A stretch of DNA of 64,000 bases from an uncultured Verrucomicrobiae bacterium (lineage in GTDB: Bacteria > Verrucomicrobiota > Verrucomicrobiia > Limisphaerales > AAA164-E04). The position numbers were made by a program, and so were the translations under genes. Where the stretch lies: contig OX638380.1 of assembly GCA_951813855.1 (NCBI GenBank), positions 4,811,797 to 4,875,796 of the forward strand, given 5' to 3'. The number at the start of each line of letters is the position of its first letter. Positions within the stretch are counted from its first letter, which is position 1. The notes beneath the pieces are model-generated. The model was given only the letters and a program-made list of their open reading frames with translations. It searched no databases and was not told where the DNA came from. Shown here in pieces: positions 28,480-36,667 of the stretch.

Positions 28480-30261
28480 TTAGGCCTTGCTTTTCAAGGC
28501 CACTCCCAAAAGCTCCAGGGCTTTGTTTTGCAACGCTGTGGGAGTCGTGAGCATGCTGAACGAGTTGGAGCCGGTAATCTTGGTTCGCACTTGTTGTTTG
28601 GCTAGACTGGAGAGGGACTGAAACACGCCTCGAAAATCTTGAACCGGCAAGCCTTCAGTCGGTTGCTTGCTCGCCGCTTTTTTCCGGGCGGCGGACGAGG
28701 AGCGAGCCGGATTGACCGGCGACTTACGCTGAGGTTTTTCTTCGTCGGCGAAGATCAAGGGAGCCAGTAATTCCCGCATATGACGTTCGACATAATAAGC
28801 GAGCATGCCGATCGACAAATGAGCTTTTACCCTATCGGACGTTCGATGAGGAATCGGGCGAATTCGTAAATCGCTGGCTTTGAAACCTCGAAAAGCCCGT
28901 TCCACGGAACTCAAATTCTTGTAGGCTTGGACGGTTTTTTCGTCGCTGATTTGGGTTGCGGGGAGGCTGGTGCGAATCAGGTAGATCCCGTCCAATGCGG
29001 CTTCCTTCCGGATGTTTTCGTCCCGGCGCTGCCAAGTCAGGGAATCATCTGCGATCGTGACGAGAAAGTGTTTTCTCATCCGGTGTTTATCGAGCACTTT
29101 ATCGACTCGTCGCTGAATTCTTTCCTTGCCTCGATAGGCTCGTTTCGGTCGTTGGATAGCCTCGGTCACCACCCGAAGCCCTTGTTCCGTCGCTAGCAGG
29201 AGGTCTTCACGCTTCCGCTGACACTCTTCGGCCCAGAAGGGATTTCGGCAAACAATCAGCCGTTCGCCAGGATACCACTCTTCGCATTCGATGGCCGCCA
29301 TATGGCGGTCATCGAACCATTCCGGGGACACCAAGCCCTGATCGGTCAGTTTGCGGATGGCCGGTTTTCTCAGGGCACTGATCCAATCGATACCGGCGGG
29401 TTTGAGGTCTTTTTGAATGCGGGCTTCAGTGAGCCTGCCGCGATCCCCAACCAAGGCGACTCGTGATAAGCCGAAGCGCTGACGCAGCTTGGTGATCTGC
29501 GAAGCCACGGTAGCCGGATCGCCGGTATTTCCCGGAAACGCTTCGACCGCAATCGGTCGACCTGCTTGATCGCAAAGCAGTCCGAAAACTAATGGCAACC
29601 GATGGCGCTTGCCGTCTCGCGAGTGACCATACCGTGCCAAGGGACAAGTTCGGCCCTCGAACCAAGTGGAACTGACGTCGTAAAGCACCAAGTCCCCGTC
29701 CGTCAAATGACGTTGTGACAACCGCTTTTCTAAAGCCGTTTGCCGTGCCAACAGCCAATCCATGGCTTCGTACAGCTCGTTCTCGGTGACGTTGCCGAGG
29801 CTCAATTCCGCACCCAAGCTGATGGCCGTGGTTCGCGGATCCAGGCGGCAAGCCGTAGCGTACTTTGATTGAGGATCCAGTAGGCGAGCGACAATCATGG
29901 CCGTGACCAGATCTCGGTTTCGGCTTCGTTGGGAGGCGATCAGGGTTTCGAGTTCGCAGCGGCGCAAAGAGCCCAGTGCTGCCGCCACGTGCCCATGCTG
30001 CCACGTACGGGTGATTTCCAGAGTTTCTCGAAGTCGATCCAAGGAGAAAACCGTCCCTCCTTGGAATGCCGCCTCCAAAGCCTCAATGGCATACGCCGGC
30101 AGTTTGGATAAATGAGCGAGGGTTCTCTTACGAACTCGACCGTTTTCTCGATAGGATTCCCGAATCAGAATGGCCGGGGGCGATTTACGATTGGGCACTC
30201 GGTCAATATACCTGACCGCACAATATTGATAAAAATAGTCATACGCAAGAGAAAAAATCAA
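28480..30261 (-). CDS. IS1634-family transposase
   Basis: DDE transposase of up to 593 residues. The N-terminal RVPNRKSPPAILIRESYRE with KRTLAHLSKLP is the standard opening of IS1634 proteins. The catalytic acids lie in LVLYDVSSTWFEG (Asp), RVALVGDRGRLTE (Asp) and YKNLSSVERAFRGFK (Glu). The open frame begins at TTG 30261; GTG near 30198 (VPNRKSP) is an equally good start. The reading frame is intact, so the element may still be active. I could not identify convincing terminal inverted repeats. Confidence 0.85.
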   Translation of the reverse strand: MIFSLAYDYFYQYCAVRYIDRVPNRKSPPAILIRESYRENGRVRKRTLAHLSKLPAYAIEALEAAFQGGTVFSLDRLRETLEITRTWQHGHVAAALGSLRRCELETLIASQRSRNRDLVTAMIVARLLDPQSKYATACRLDPRTTAISLGAELSLGNVTENELYEAMDWLLARQTALEKRLSQRHLTDGDLVLYDVSSTWFEGRTCPLARYGHSRDGKRHRLPLVFGLLCDQAGRPIAVEAFPGNTGDPATVASQITKLRQRFGLSRVALVGDRGRLTEARIQKDLKPAGIDWISALRKPAIRKLTDQGLVSPEWFDDRHMAAIECEEWYPGERLIVCRNPFWAEECQRKREDLLLATEQGLRVVTEAIQRPKRAYRGKERIQRRVDKVLDKHRMRKHFLVTIADDSLTWQRRDENIRKEAALDGIYLIRTSLPATQISDEKTVQAYKNLSSVERAFRGFKASDLRIRPIPHRTSDRVKAHLSIGMLAYYVERHMRELLAPLIFADEEKPQRKSPVNPARSSSAARKKAASKQPTEGLPVQDFRGVFQSLSSLAKQQVRTKITGSNSFSMLTTPTALQNKALELLGVALKSKA

Positions 30262-30341
30262 AAAAATATAAATTACATGGTCACATATTACCGCGACGAA
30301 ACACGAAAAAACCCCAAATCCAAAGGGATTTTCCCATATTT

Positions 30342-30737
30342 ATGCCCGAATTGATCTGGAAAATCCGTTATGACGACATCTTGAACGAGGCGATTCAGTA
30401 TCACCAAGAGTTACCGCCGTTGCAGTCTGGCAAGCGGGGCCGCCGAAGAAAACGTACCGGTCATAATCTGGCGGAACGGTTGCAACGGAATCGAGAAGAC
30501 TCGCTCAGGTTCGTGTTCGACTGGGCCATTCCCTTCACGAATAACCTGGCGGAGCGCGATTCAAGGATGATGAAATTAGTCATGAAGATCTCCGGTTGCT
30601 TTCGTTCACAGCAAGGCGCCGCCGATTTCGCCGTCCTTCGCGGGGTGACCAGCACTGCCGAAAAGCAGGGATGGGATGTCATCTCGACCTTGCGTCTTGC
30701 CCCAGAAGAGTTGGCGGATAAACTGTTAATCGGCTGA
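30342..30737 (+). pseudogene. IS66-family transposase, C-terminal fragment
   Basis: About 130 codons matching the end of IS66-type transposases: IRYDDILNEAIQYHQELPPL, the basic GRRRKRTGHNLAERL, and IPFTNNLAERDSRMMKL, a form of the NNxxER segment that carries the catalytic Glu of this family. It continues with KISGCFRSQQGAADFAVLR and TAEKQGWDV. The N-terminal DNA-binding and first catalytic parts are absent. The break occurs where the IS1634-like element ends, so that insertion probably disrupted the gene. Confidence 0.8.
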
Positions 30738-30822
30738 TTTCGAGGCCTTCGATCGGGCCCCACAGTTTAAAACTGTCGCTTTTACTGGAAAAATGGGAGG
30801 ATCAGGTACCTAGGCAGTTACG

Positions 30823-31321
30823 TTTTTATTTACTTTATATTTGCGAGCACCCTTATCTCGTTCGGCCAACTGCCCACGTAGTTTGGTCAATTCATCGCGC
30901 AGGTCGTTGAACCGAGAGACGTACCACTGTTTGTCGGACTCGAACAAATGGGAACGGCACGGTTGAGAATTCCCAACATAACCATCAGATTTGCCTTCGA
31001 GGCTTCCCTCCACGTATTCATCGTACCTCCGATATACGATAAAGTCAAACTTTTCTCCGAAATCGGATTCTCGATCCACTGACGAAGCCATCTCTGGACC
31101 CTTTGAACACCCGACTGGGAATTCTCCGCCTTCGAATATCCCTGGCCTTTCGCATCGGAAAAACCTCCCGAAGGGCTGGATGGGTGCCATTTGGGAGTAG
31201 TCCGAACAGGAACCTTCGGTTGGGCATCCATGTCCACGAGACCGGAAATGGATGTGCACCATTCAGGGTTTGTCTGATCCCCAACGGTCGGATCTGATAT
31301 GCTGAATTAGGCGATTTGGTT
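30823..31321. other. Relic zone between two IS66-like ends
   Basis: About 500 bases enclosed by the IS end at 30808-30822 and the one at 31322-31336. A minus-strand frame (30810-31262) has a coiled, charged tail (FNDLRDELTKLRGQLAERDK), but no family is recognised. It may be part of a second dead element. Confidence 0.35.
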
Positions 31322-31336
31322 ACCTGAATAGTTACG
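31322..31336 (-). repeat. 15-bp inverted repeat, right arm
   Basis: acctgaatagttacg is the exact reverse complement of 28316-28330, some 3 kb away. Two right-hand ends (30808-30822 and here) for one left end imply more than one related element or a rearranged composite. Confidence 0.65.
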
Positions 31337-31381
31337 TCCGTAATAACCGACAGTGGTCTAAATTAACAACTAGTGATTCAG

Positions 31382-32347
31382 CTAGTAGGAGCCCCAGGCA
31401 CTGGACTCCGGGACAATTTCATCCCTTGGTGTTGCAATAATTCCCGATTCGATTACGGAAGCATATTTCTTGACATCCCAGTGGATTCGATGATCGTAAT
31501 TCCACCGTTTCCAGTTGTCCCCCGGATATAACAACTGTGTCAACGTTTCCGCAACGACATGACCGTCTGCAAACAGCGTCATGACTCGATTGCGATGTCT
31601 GCGATCCAACGAAGTGGTGTAGTATTCTGGTGCGGGCCCGTAATAATTATTGACAACGCCCGCATAATGATCGTAGCCAGGTGTATTGAATTTGACACCA
31701 AAACCGGAGCGGTCGATTCTCCATGGCAGGTAATCCGCTACGGCAATCATTTTCGAAGGCGATGCCACCTGGGATGACTTGATGGACAAGGTCATCAAAC
31801 CGCTGAAGTTGTTTTGAAAACCTAGTTCAATCCCGTTCGACCCTCCGGGTGCGGCCATTCCGTGATTCCTGGATCTGTTTTCATAAATCCCCATATTCAT
31901 GCCCTTACGATTCAACCCGTAACTGTAATTCCAGTCGGCCCGAATGATTGCCTCTTTCCACCAGGGCATTCCTTCCTGTACAGCCAGGGATAGTATTTCG
32001 TTCATATTGCGATTCTCGGGGCATTGCCAGACATTCGTATTGCGCCCCATATACCGATCGCAGATAATGTGGTGCCAGAACACATTGTACGGAGCATACA
32101 ACACTGGTTGAGGCCAAGGCGGATTGTTTCTGTCAGCCTGAAGATCCGGCGGAAAATAATCACCATGATCGAGAGTATAGAGTTGCCATGCGATGCCGAT
32201 CTGTCTTTCGTTGTTGGTGCATACGATGCTCCTGGCATGAGATTTGGCCTTGCCGAGGGCGGGTAGCAGCATTCCAGCCAAGATGGCGATGATGGCAATA
32301 ACGACGAGAAGCTCGGTCAACGTAAATGCTCGCTTGTCACTTTTCAC
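31382..32347 (-). CDS. Type II pseudopilin-like protein with H-x9-DG motif
   Basis: Exported prepilin-like protein of 321 residues. The leader MKSDKRA is followed by FTLTELLVVIAIIAILAGMLLP; the processing site is Ala-Phe rather than the usual Gly-Phe, and Glu5 of the mature protein is kept. The soluble part contains a C-terminal HRNRVMTLFADGHV, the H-x9-DG motif common in Planctomycetota and Verrucomicrobiota. The early LGKAKSHARSIVCTNNERQIG fits verrucomicrobial members. No secretion or pilus machinery is adjacent. A membrane protein gene precedes it by 55 bases on the same strand. Confidence 0.87.
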   Translation of the reverse strand: MKSDKRAFTLTELLVVIAIIAILAGMLLPALGKAKSHARSIVCTNNERQIGIAWQLYTLDHGDYFPPDLQADRNNPPWPQPVLYAPYNVFWHHIICDRYMGRNTNVWQCPENRNMNEILSLAVQEGMPWWKEAIIRADWNYSYGLNRKGMNMGIYENRSRNHGMAAPGGSNGIELGFQNNFSGLMTLSIKSSQVASPSKMIAVADYLPWRIDRSGFGVKFNTPGYDHYAGVVNNYYGPAPEYYTTSLDRRHRNRVMTLFADGHVVAETLTQLLYPGDNWKRWNYDHRIHWDVKKYASVIESGIIATPRDEIVPESSAWGSY

Positions 32348-32402
32348 GGTTCAAACGACTCCACATCACTCATTCATCTTCTCTCTGATGAACCAGCCTG
32401 GA

Positions 32403-33221
32403 TCAAACTCCGTAGTGGATTCCATCAGCACCCGCAGGAAAAGAAATTCCATTCATGATCACAGGCACGTAGTACATGTTTCCGTCACTGTCAGTGACCC
32501 AGGCTTGCGGTTCGTACCATCCGCCTCCCGGCGCATCATTACCTGGCCAGAACCAGACTTCCGCCCACTGGGCATCTTCATCATCCAGAGGCGGGTCCAA
32601 AACATGCTTTCCATCGCCATGGGAAATAATCAGACACTGGTAGTATTCATAGCTATCACCAGCTTCATAATATTTCTCCGTCAAACTATTCACATAAGTG
32701 GCAAAACGTCCATGATCTACAGCCGTCAGTATGTCATCAAGATGCCAATAGCCATCCCAATACAGTCCTGCCCAGCACCACTTGAAATGAGACCACGGTC
32801 CTGGAGCATTCACAGTAGGTATCGAGATATCGAAAGGTTTATGCTTATCGAGATCGATATCGTCCACGACGACCTGCTCGACGATGGGGAGATCAGGAAG
32901 AAAGGGTTCACCGTCTCCGTGATGTCCGTGACTCCTCATCAGAAATACCACGGACAACAGCACCAGCAATCCGAGAAGAGATGCAAGCGTTCGACCTGCG
33001 GGCGATCCTGACGCCCGCACCCGGATGGATCGGCTGACGTTCTTTTGACTCCCCGCCGACTGCACTTCCACGAAGGAAGCGTATACCGTACTACCCAGAG
33101 ACCCCAGCGCACGGCATCCGGCCGCAATCCACATGAACACCGTCATGAGCAGCGTCCATGCTCTGAACACTGCGCCGCCAACAGCGCGACAGTCGTCAGA
33201 AGATGTTTCGAAAACCCCCAA
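32403..33221 (-). CDS. Unrecognised membrane protein upstream of the pseudopilin
   Basis: I do not recognise a family. Two hydrophobic stretches are visible, about 16-38 (VGGAVFRAWTLLMTVFMWIA) and about 80-95 (LASLLGLLVLLSVVFLM), followed by a His/Asp-rich linker and an acidic, Trp/Tyr-rich soluble domain (KWCWAGLYWDGYWHLDD, AEVWFWPGNDAPGGGWY). The frame opens at TTG 33221; ATG 33146 is a safer start. Base composition is slightly AT-richer than the flanks, as in the pseudopilin. The two genes are probably cotranscribed, so a joint surface role is possible. Confidence 0.55.
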   Translation of the reverse strand: MGVFETSSDDCRAVGGAVFRAWTLLMTVFMWIAAGCRALGSLGSTVYASFVEVQSAGSQKNVSRSIRVRASGSPAGRTLASLLGLLVLLSVVFLMRSHGHHGDGEPFLPDLPIVEQVVVDDIDLDKHKPFDISIPTVNAPGPWSHFKWCWAGLYWDGYWHLDDILTAVDHGRFATYVNSLTEKYYEAGDSYEYYQCLIISHGDGKHVLDPPLDDEDAQWAEVWFWPGNDAPGGGWYEPQAWVTDSDGNMYYVPVIMNGISFPAGADGIHYGV

Positions 33222-33403
33222 TTTCAGGGGGGGGAACCATACCCCGATTTGTTCGACTCGTAAATTCTCATGTCAGTAAGTTTCAGTGAGTTTTCCGTTC
33301 TTCCTGTCGTTCGGTCAAGAGTCTCGTTCTATCCAAAGAATTATTCCGCTCTCGGGCTTCTCCCATTATCCAGTAAAAATGTAACTGCCTGTGTATGCGA
33401 GTT

Positions 33404-34222
33404 GCCTTTTGATGCCGATAGCTTTCCGTTCCTGAATTTCCCGCTGTCCGTTTCATCGCCCGGCCGCGTCGTCCGGCGACGGTTCCAGTTCCGACGCCGG
33501 CAAGCCTACGGGATCGTTCGCCGTAAAGTCAAGGCTTCTCGTTCCTGAAATTCCCGTTGCCCGTCTCATCGCTCTTGCCGTCGCGTTATCCGGCGACGGT
33601 TCCAGTTCCAACGCCGACAAGCCTACGGGATCGTTCGCCGTAAAGTCAAGGCTTCTCGTTCCTGAAATTCCCGTTGCCCGTCTCATCGCTCTCGCCGTCG
33701 GGTCGTCCGGCGACGATTTCAGTTCCAATGCCGACAAGCCTGCCGGATCGTTCGCCGTAAAGTCAAGGCTTCTCGTTCCTGAAATTCCCGTTGCCCGCCT
33801 CATCGCTCCTGCCGTCGAGTCGTCCGGCGACGGTTCCAGTTCCAACGCCGACAATCCTGCCGGATTGTTCGCCGTAAAGTCAAGGCTTCTCGTTCCTGAA
33901 ATTCCCGTTGCCCGCCTTATCGCTCTTGCCGTCGCGTCGTCCGGCGACGATTTCAGTTCCAACGCCGACAAGCCTACAGGATCGTCCGCCGTAAAGTCCA
34001 AGCTTTTCGTTCCTGAATTTCCCGTTGCCCGTCTCATCGCTCTTGCTGTCGGGTCGTCCGGCGACGATTTCAGTTCCAACGCCGACAAGCCTGCCGGATC
34101 GTTCGCCGTAAAGTCAAGGCTTCTCGTTCCTGAAATTCCCGTTGCCCGCCTCAACTCTCCTTCCGCCGCGCCATCCGGCGACGGTTCCAGTTCCGACGCG
34201 GCGACTCACGACGGGACCAAAC
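33404..34222. repeat. 117-bp tandem repeat, about seven units
   Basis: The landmark ccgtaaagtc recurs at 33521, 33638, 33755, 33872, 33989 and 34106, spaced exactly 117 bases; a more diverged unit precedes the first. Units differ by scattered point changes but no indels. Because 117 is 39 codons, frames stay open across the array on both strands, which explains the apparent repeat proteins. The right-hand unit overlaps the end of a decayed transposase gene (see 34114-34400). The left unit fades near 33404. Confidence 0.85.
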
Positions 34223-34400
34223 GACTCCCGCAAAGTTTGGGGCGCCGCCGGCCGTCGCCCGGCATTAGGATCCATCGTAAAATTTAGGTAAGGCGTTTGG
34301 GGCAGAGCTTCGTGATTGCGGCGTTGGTAATCTTGATTTAGCCAAGTCTGCGTCAGGTTATTGAGCTGAGTGAGCGTGCGCTCACTTTCTGGGCAGGCAA
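34114..34400 (-). pseudogene. Transposase C-terminal fragment (IS481/rve-like)
   Basis: A minus-strand frame reads LTQTWLNQDYQRRNHEALPQ then TPYLNF, followed by QTLRESFGPVVSRRVGTGTV. This matches the end of rve-type (IS481-like) transposases: the W-(x)n-Y-RR-H-L-TP segment and the basic GTV(S) tail. Upstream catalytic parts are absent. The stop codon lies inside the outermost 117-bp repeat unit, so the repeat appears to have grown from this gene's 3' end. The family name is tentative because only about 90 codons remain. Confidence 0.5.
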
Positions 34401-34787
34401 GAAACAGGAGCAAAATGACCGGCTGGAAATCCGGTGCGGGCAAGGTTGGGCGGCGATTCTGCCGTGCGCTGCCGTGATGCTTGCCTGCAGCGAATCGTCT
34501 ATTGTGCACGCCCGGCATTCCTGCCCATCTGCCTGCAACGGATAAAAAGCACCGCCTCCGGATCCCCGACAGAAAATTCCAAGCGGTCGTTCGAGATAAC
34601 TTTCCAGTCTCCGGCTTCGGACGAACCGGAAAAACGCTCGTTTTGACGGCGTTAATTCCGGGTCGGGTTTCGAATTCCCGGCGTCGGAGTTTCCAACGCG
34701 AATCCAATTCGGCCTTCCTGCCGCTTGTTTTGAATTGCGATTGCGTCGGCGCCGTGGCAGAATCGGAAGCGGAATCTAGGCTGCAAG

Positions 34788-36158
34788 ATGTCCGATTACA
34801 AGAAATTCCCGACCAGTCCCAATCTGGAGTTGATAAAGGATTATGCCAAGCCTTGGGATCGCCAGAGTCCCGCAATTTTCGTCGGACGCCAAGCGGAAGT
34901 CGAACTCGTGAAGAAAAATTGCCGGCAGGCCATGGAGCGTTGCCGTCAAGGGTTGGAGACGGCAGGTCATATCGTCCTTTTCCGTGGCGTGCCCGGCGCC
35001 GGGAAGTCTTCGCTGTTGTGTCGCACCTCAAAAATTTCTGGTCCAAGAAAAACGCGGTGGTGGTGGTATCCGTGCCGTTGCGGATTCTGGAAAATACCCC
35101 CGAGGTGGTTTGGAAAATCGGGGAACGCGTCTTGCGGGACAGTGGGCAGGAACTTGTTTAGGCAACGGAGTTATCGACGCAAGGCGGGATTGGGGGCGGC
35201 TTACCGTTCGGGATAAGCCGCTCGAAGATCCAGAAAACCGGGCCGAGGCCAGCGGAATTCGATGTTTTGGCCGAATTGAAGCCGAAGGAGCAATGGGATC
35301 GGCCGGTATTGCTGTTGGTGGACGAAATCCAGACGGTCGAAAAAGAACACAGGAAATGTTTCCGGGAACTTCATCTGGGGGAACACGGTCTGCCGATCGT
35401 TACGGTCGTAGCCGGGTTGGCCGATTCCGCCGAAAAGTTGCGGCAGGCGATTTCGCCGGGCTTTATGGGCGGCAATCGGCGCACCCTCGGCGCCTTGGCG
35501 CCCGCGGAGGTGCAATCCTGTGTCCAGCAAATGTTCGACCGGTGCCGGATCAATTATTCTTCCGGGCAACTGGCGCGGATTGCTGACGATATCGCGCAGA
35601 GTTCGGAGGGCTGGCCGCAGCATGTGTGCACCGAGACGGCAGCGTTGTTCGGCGGGCTGGCCGAAACCCGGGGCGATCTGGGAACGGTGGATTCCGCCGC
35701 GGTTGCACAGCAGGCCGCCCGAATACCGGGAAGGCAGCTACGAAGAGCGGCAGAGCAAGGAGATGGACGATGTGGACGAATTAGTGGCCGCGCTGCTGAC
35801 AGCTATACCGGCCGGCGGCCTGAAGCGGGGCAAGTTGGCGGATTTCATTCGGGAAAAGGAAGTGCCTGACGGTTCGGAAAGCCGACGCCTGCCGAAAGGA
35901 ATGGATGCCAAAGACTTTCGGGATCATCTGATCCATCAAGGTATCTTCCAGCCGGAAGCCGGCGGCAAGCTGACCTGTCCGATTCCGAGCCTTCGGTCAT
36001 GGCTTATCGATCGCGCCGCGCCAGAACCGGATCAGGCAAAATTGGAGAAAGCGCCGGAGACAGCCGCGTTGCGTGCGTTCGGCTCGGCGGCGGAACAAGC
36101 CGAGCCGGAACGGGAACGCCCTGGCGGGCGGAATCAAGATCGCGGCGAAGGGCGGTAG
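34788..36158 (+). pseudogene. P-loop ATPase of the repeated family, copy D (best preserved, two frameshifts and one stop)
   Basis: This copy defines the family. From ATG 34788: NLELIKDYAKPWDRQSP, then IFVGRQAEVELVKKNCRQAM and VLFRGVPGAGKSSLL (Walker A). A frameshift near 35015 leads to SHLKNFWSKKNAVVVVSVPL and ILENTPEVVWKIGER. A TAG follows at about 35159-35161. The frame resumes with LSTQGGIGGGL, PVLLLVDEIQTVEKEH (Walker B), LPIVTVVAGLADSAEKL and INYSSGQLARIADDIAQS. Near 35715 it shifts again to LVAALLTAIPAGGLKRGKL and a winged-helix-like end (DAKDFRDHLIHQGIF, CPIPSLRSWLI). The restored protein would have about 450 residues, AAA+/STAND-like. Function unknown; decay is clear. Confidence 0.78.
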
Positions 36159-36169
36159 AAACGCCCTTC
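36147..36169 (+). terminator. 8-bp stem-loop over the ATPase relic stop
   Basis: gaagggcg and cgcccttc pair perfectly around the 7-base loop gtagaaa, which contains the TAG stop. No T-run follows, so factor-independent termination is uncertain. Confidence 0.4.
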
Positions 36170-36667
36170 AACTTTGATTCAATCTTCGGCAGAAGTCAGA
36201 TTCGTCGCTGGCGGCTTTCCTTGCTGCAGACGATGGACGGACTCCCGGTCTTCTTTTGGGTAGATAAGCATATAATCCCCGATTTTTTCGGGAACCAAAT
36301 CAACTTGAAGCCTTGCCTTCGGTTTCGATTCTGCCGCCGCGCCGGCGCGATCGCAATTCCAAACGGCACCCTACGCCCGGCATTCCGGATCATATGCCCG
36401 GCACCGCCTCAAACCACTGATTCGCGGCCGCTTCGTCAGAAAACATTCGGGTCAATTCCAACAGTGTATTCCCTTCCGCTTGATTTTTCTGGTCGATTTC
36501 GGTGCCATTTCTCAATCATCGGTGAAAAGTCTACGAAACCCGACACCCTTGTCATGTTCAGTAGATAATCCCCTGTTAATACCAGGTATTCTCCTTGGTC
36601 GTTCCTGTCATTTAACGATGTCAATTGTTGCAGTGATCATAGGTTGCCGCAAAACACCCGCCGATCG
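36170..36667. other. Intergenic, no gene seen
   Basis: About 500 bases between the ATPase relic and the 3' end of the DUF1549/DUF1553 gene. No open frame has recognisable motifs, and I see no further ATPase homology. Confidence 0.4.

Larger units (their letters stand above)
28316..30822. mobile_element. Decayed IS66-type element holding an IS1634-type insertion
   Basis: The left boundary is cgtaactattcaggt at 28316-28330. A related inverted end, acctaggcagttacg at 30808-30822 (11 of 15 positions), lies just after an IS66-like transposase fragment. Inside sits an IS1634-like transposase gene in the opposite orientation. The IS66 coding part upstream of 30342 is missing. This suggests insertion of the IS1634-like element with loss of the IS66 N-terminal region. 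Exact inner boundaries and target duplications could not be fixed by eye. Confidence 0.5.

Noticed and set aside
28366..30334. ggattttcc at 28366 and 30326 as target-site duplication of the IS1634-like element
   Set aside because: The sequences just inside these copies are not inverted repeats of each other, so a nine-base chance match is likelier.
33453..34287. Repeat proteins on both strands of the 117-bp array
   Set aside because: The period is a multiple of three, so frames stay open mechanically. Neither strand has a convincing start and ribosome-binding site, and two opposite repeat proteins in one stretch are implausible.
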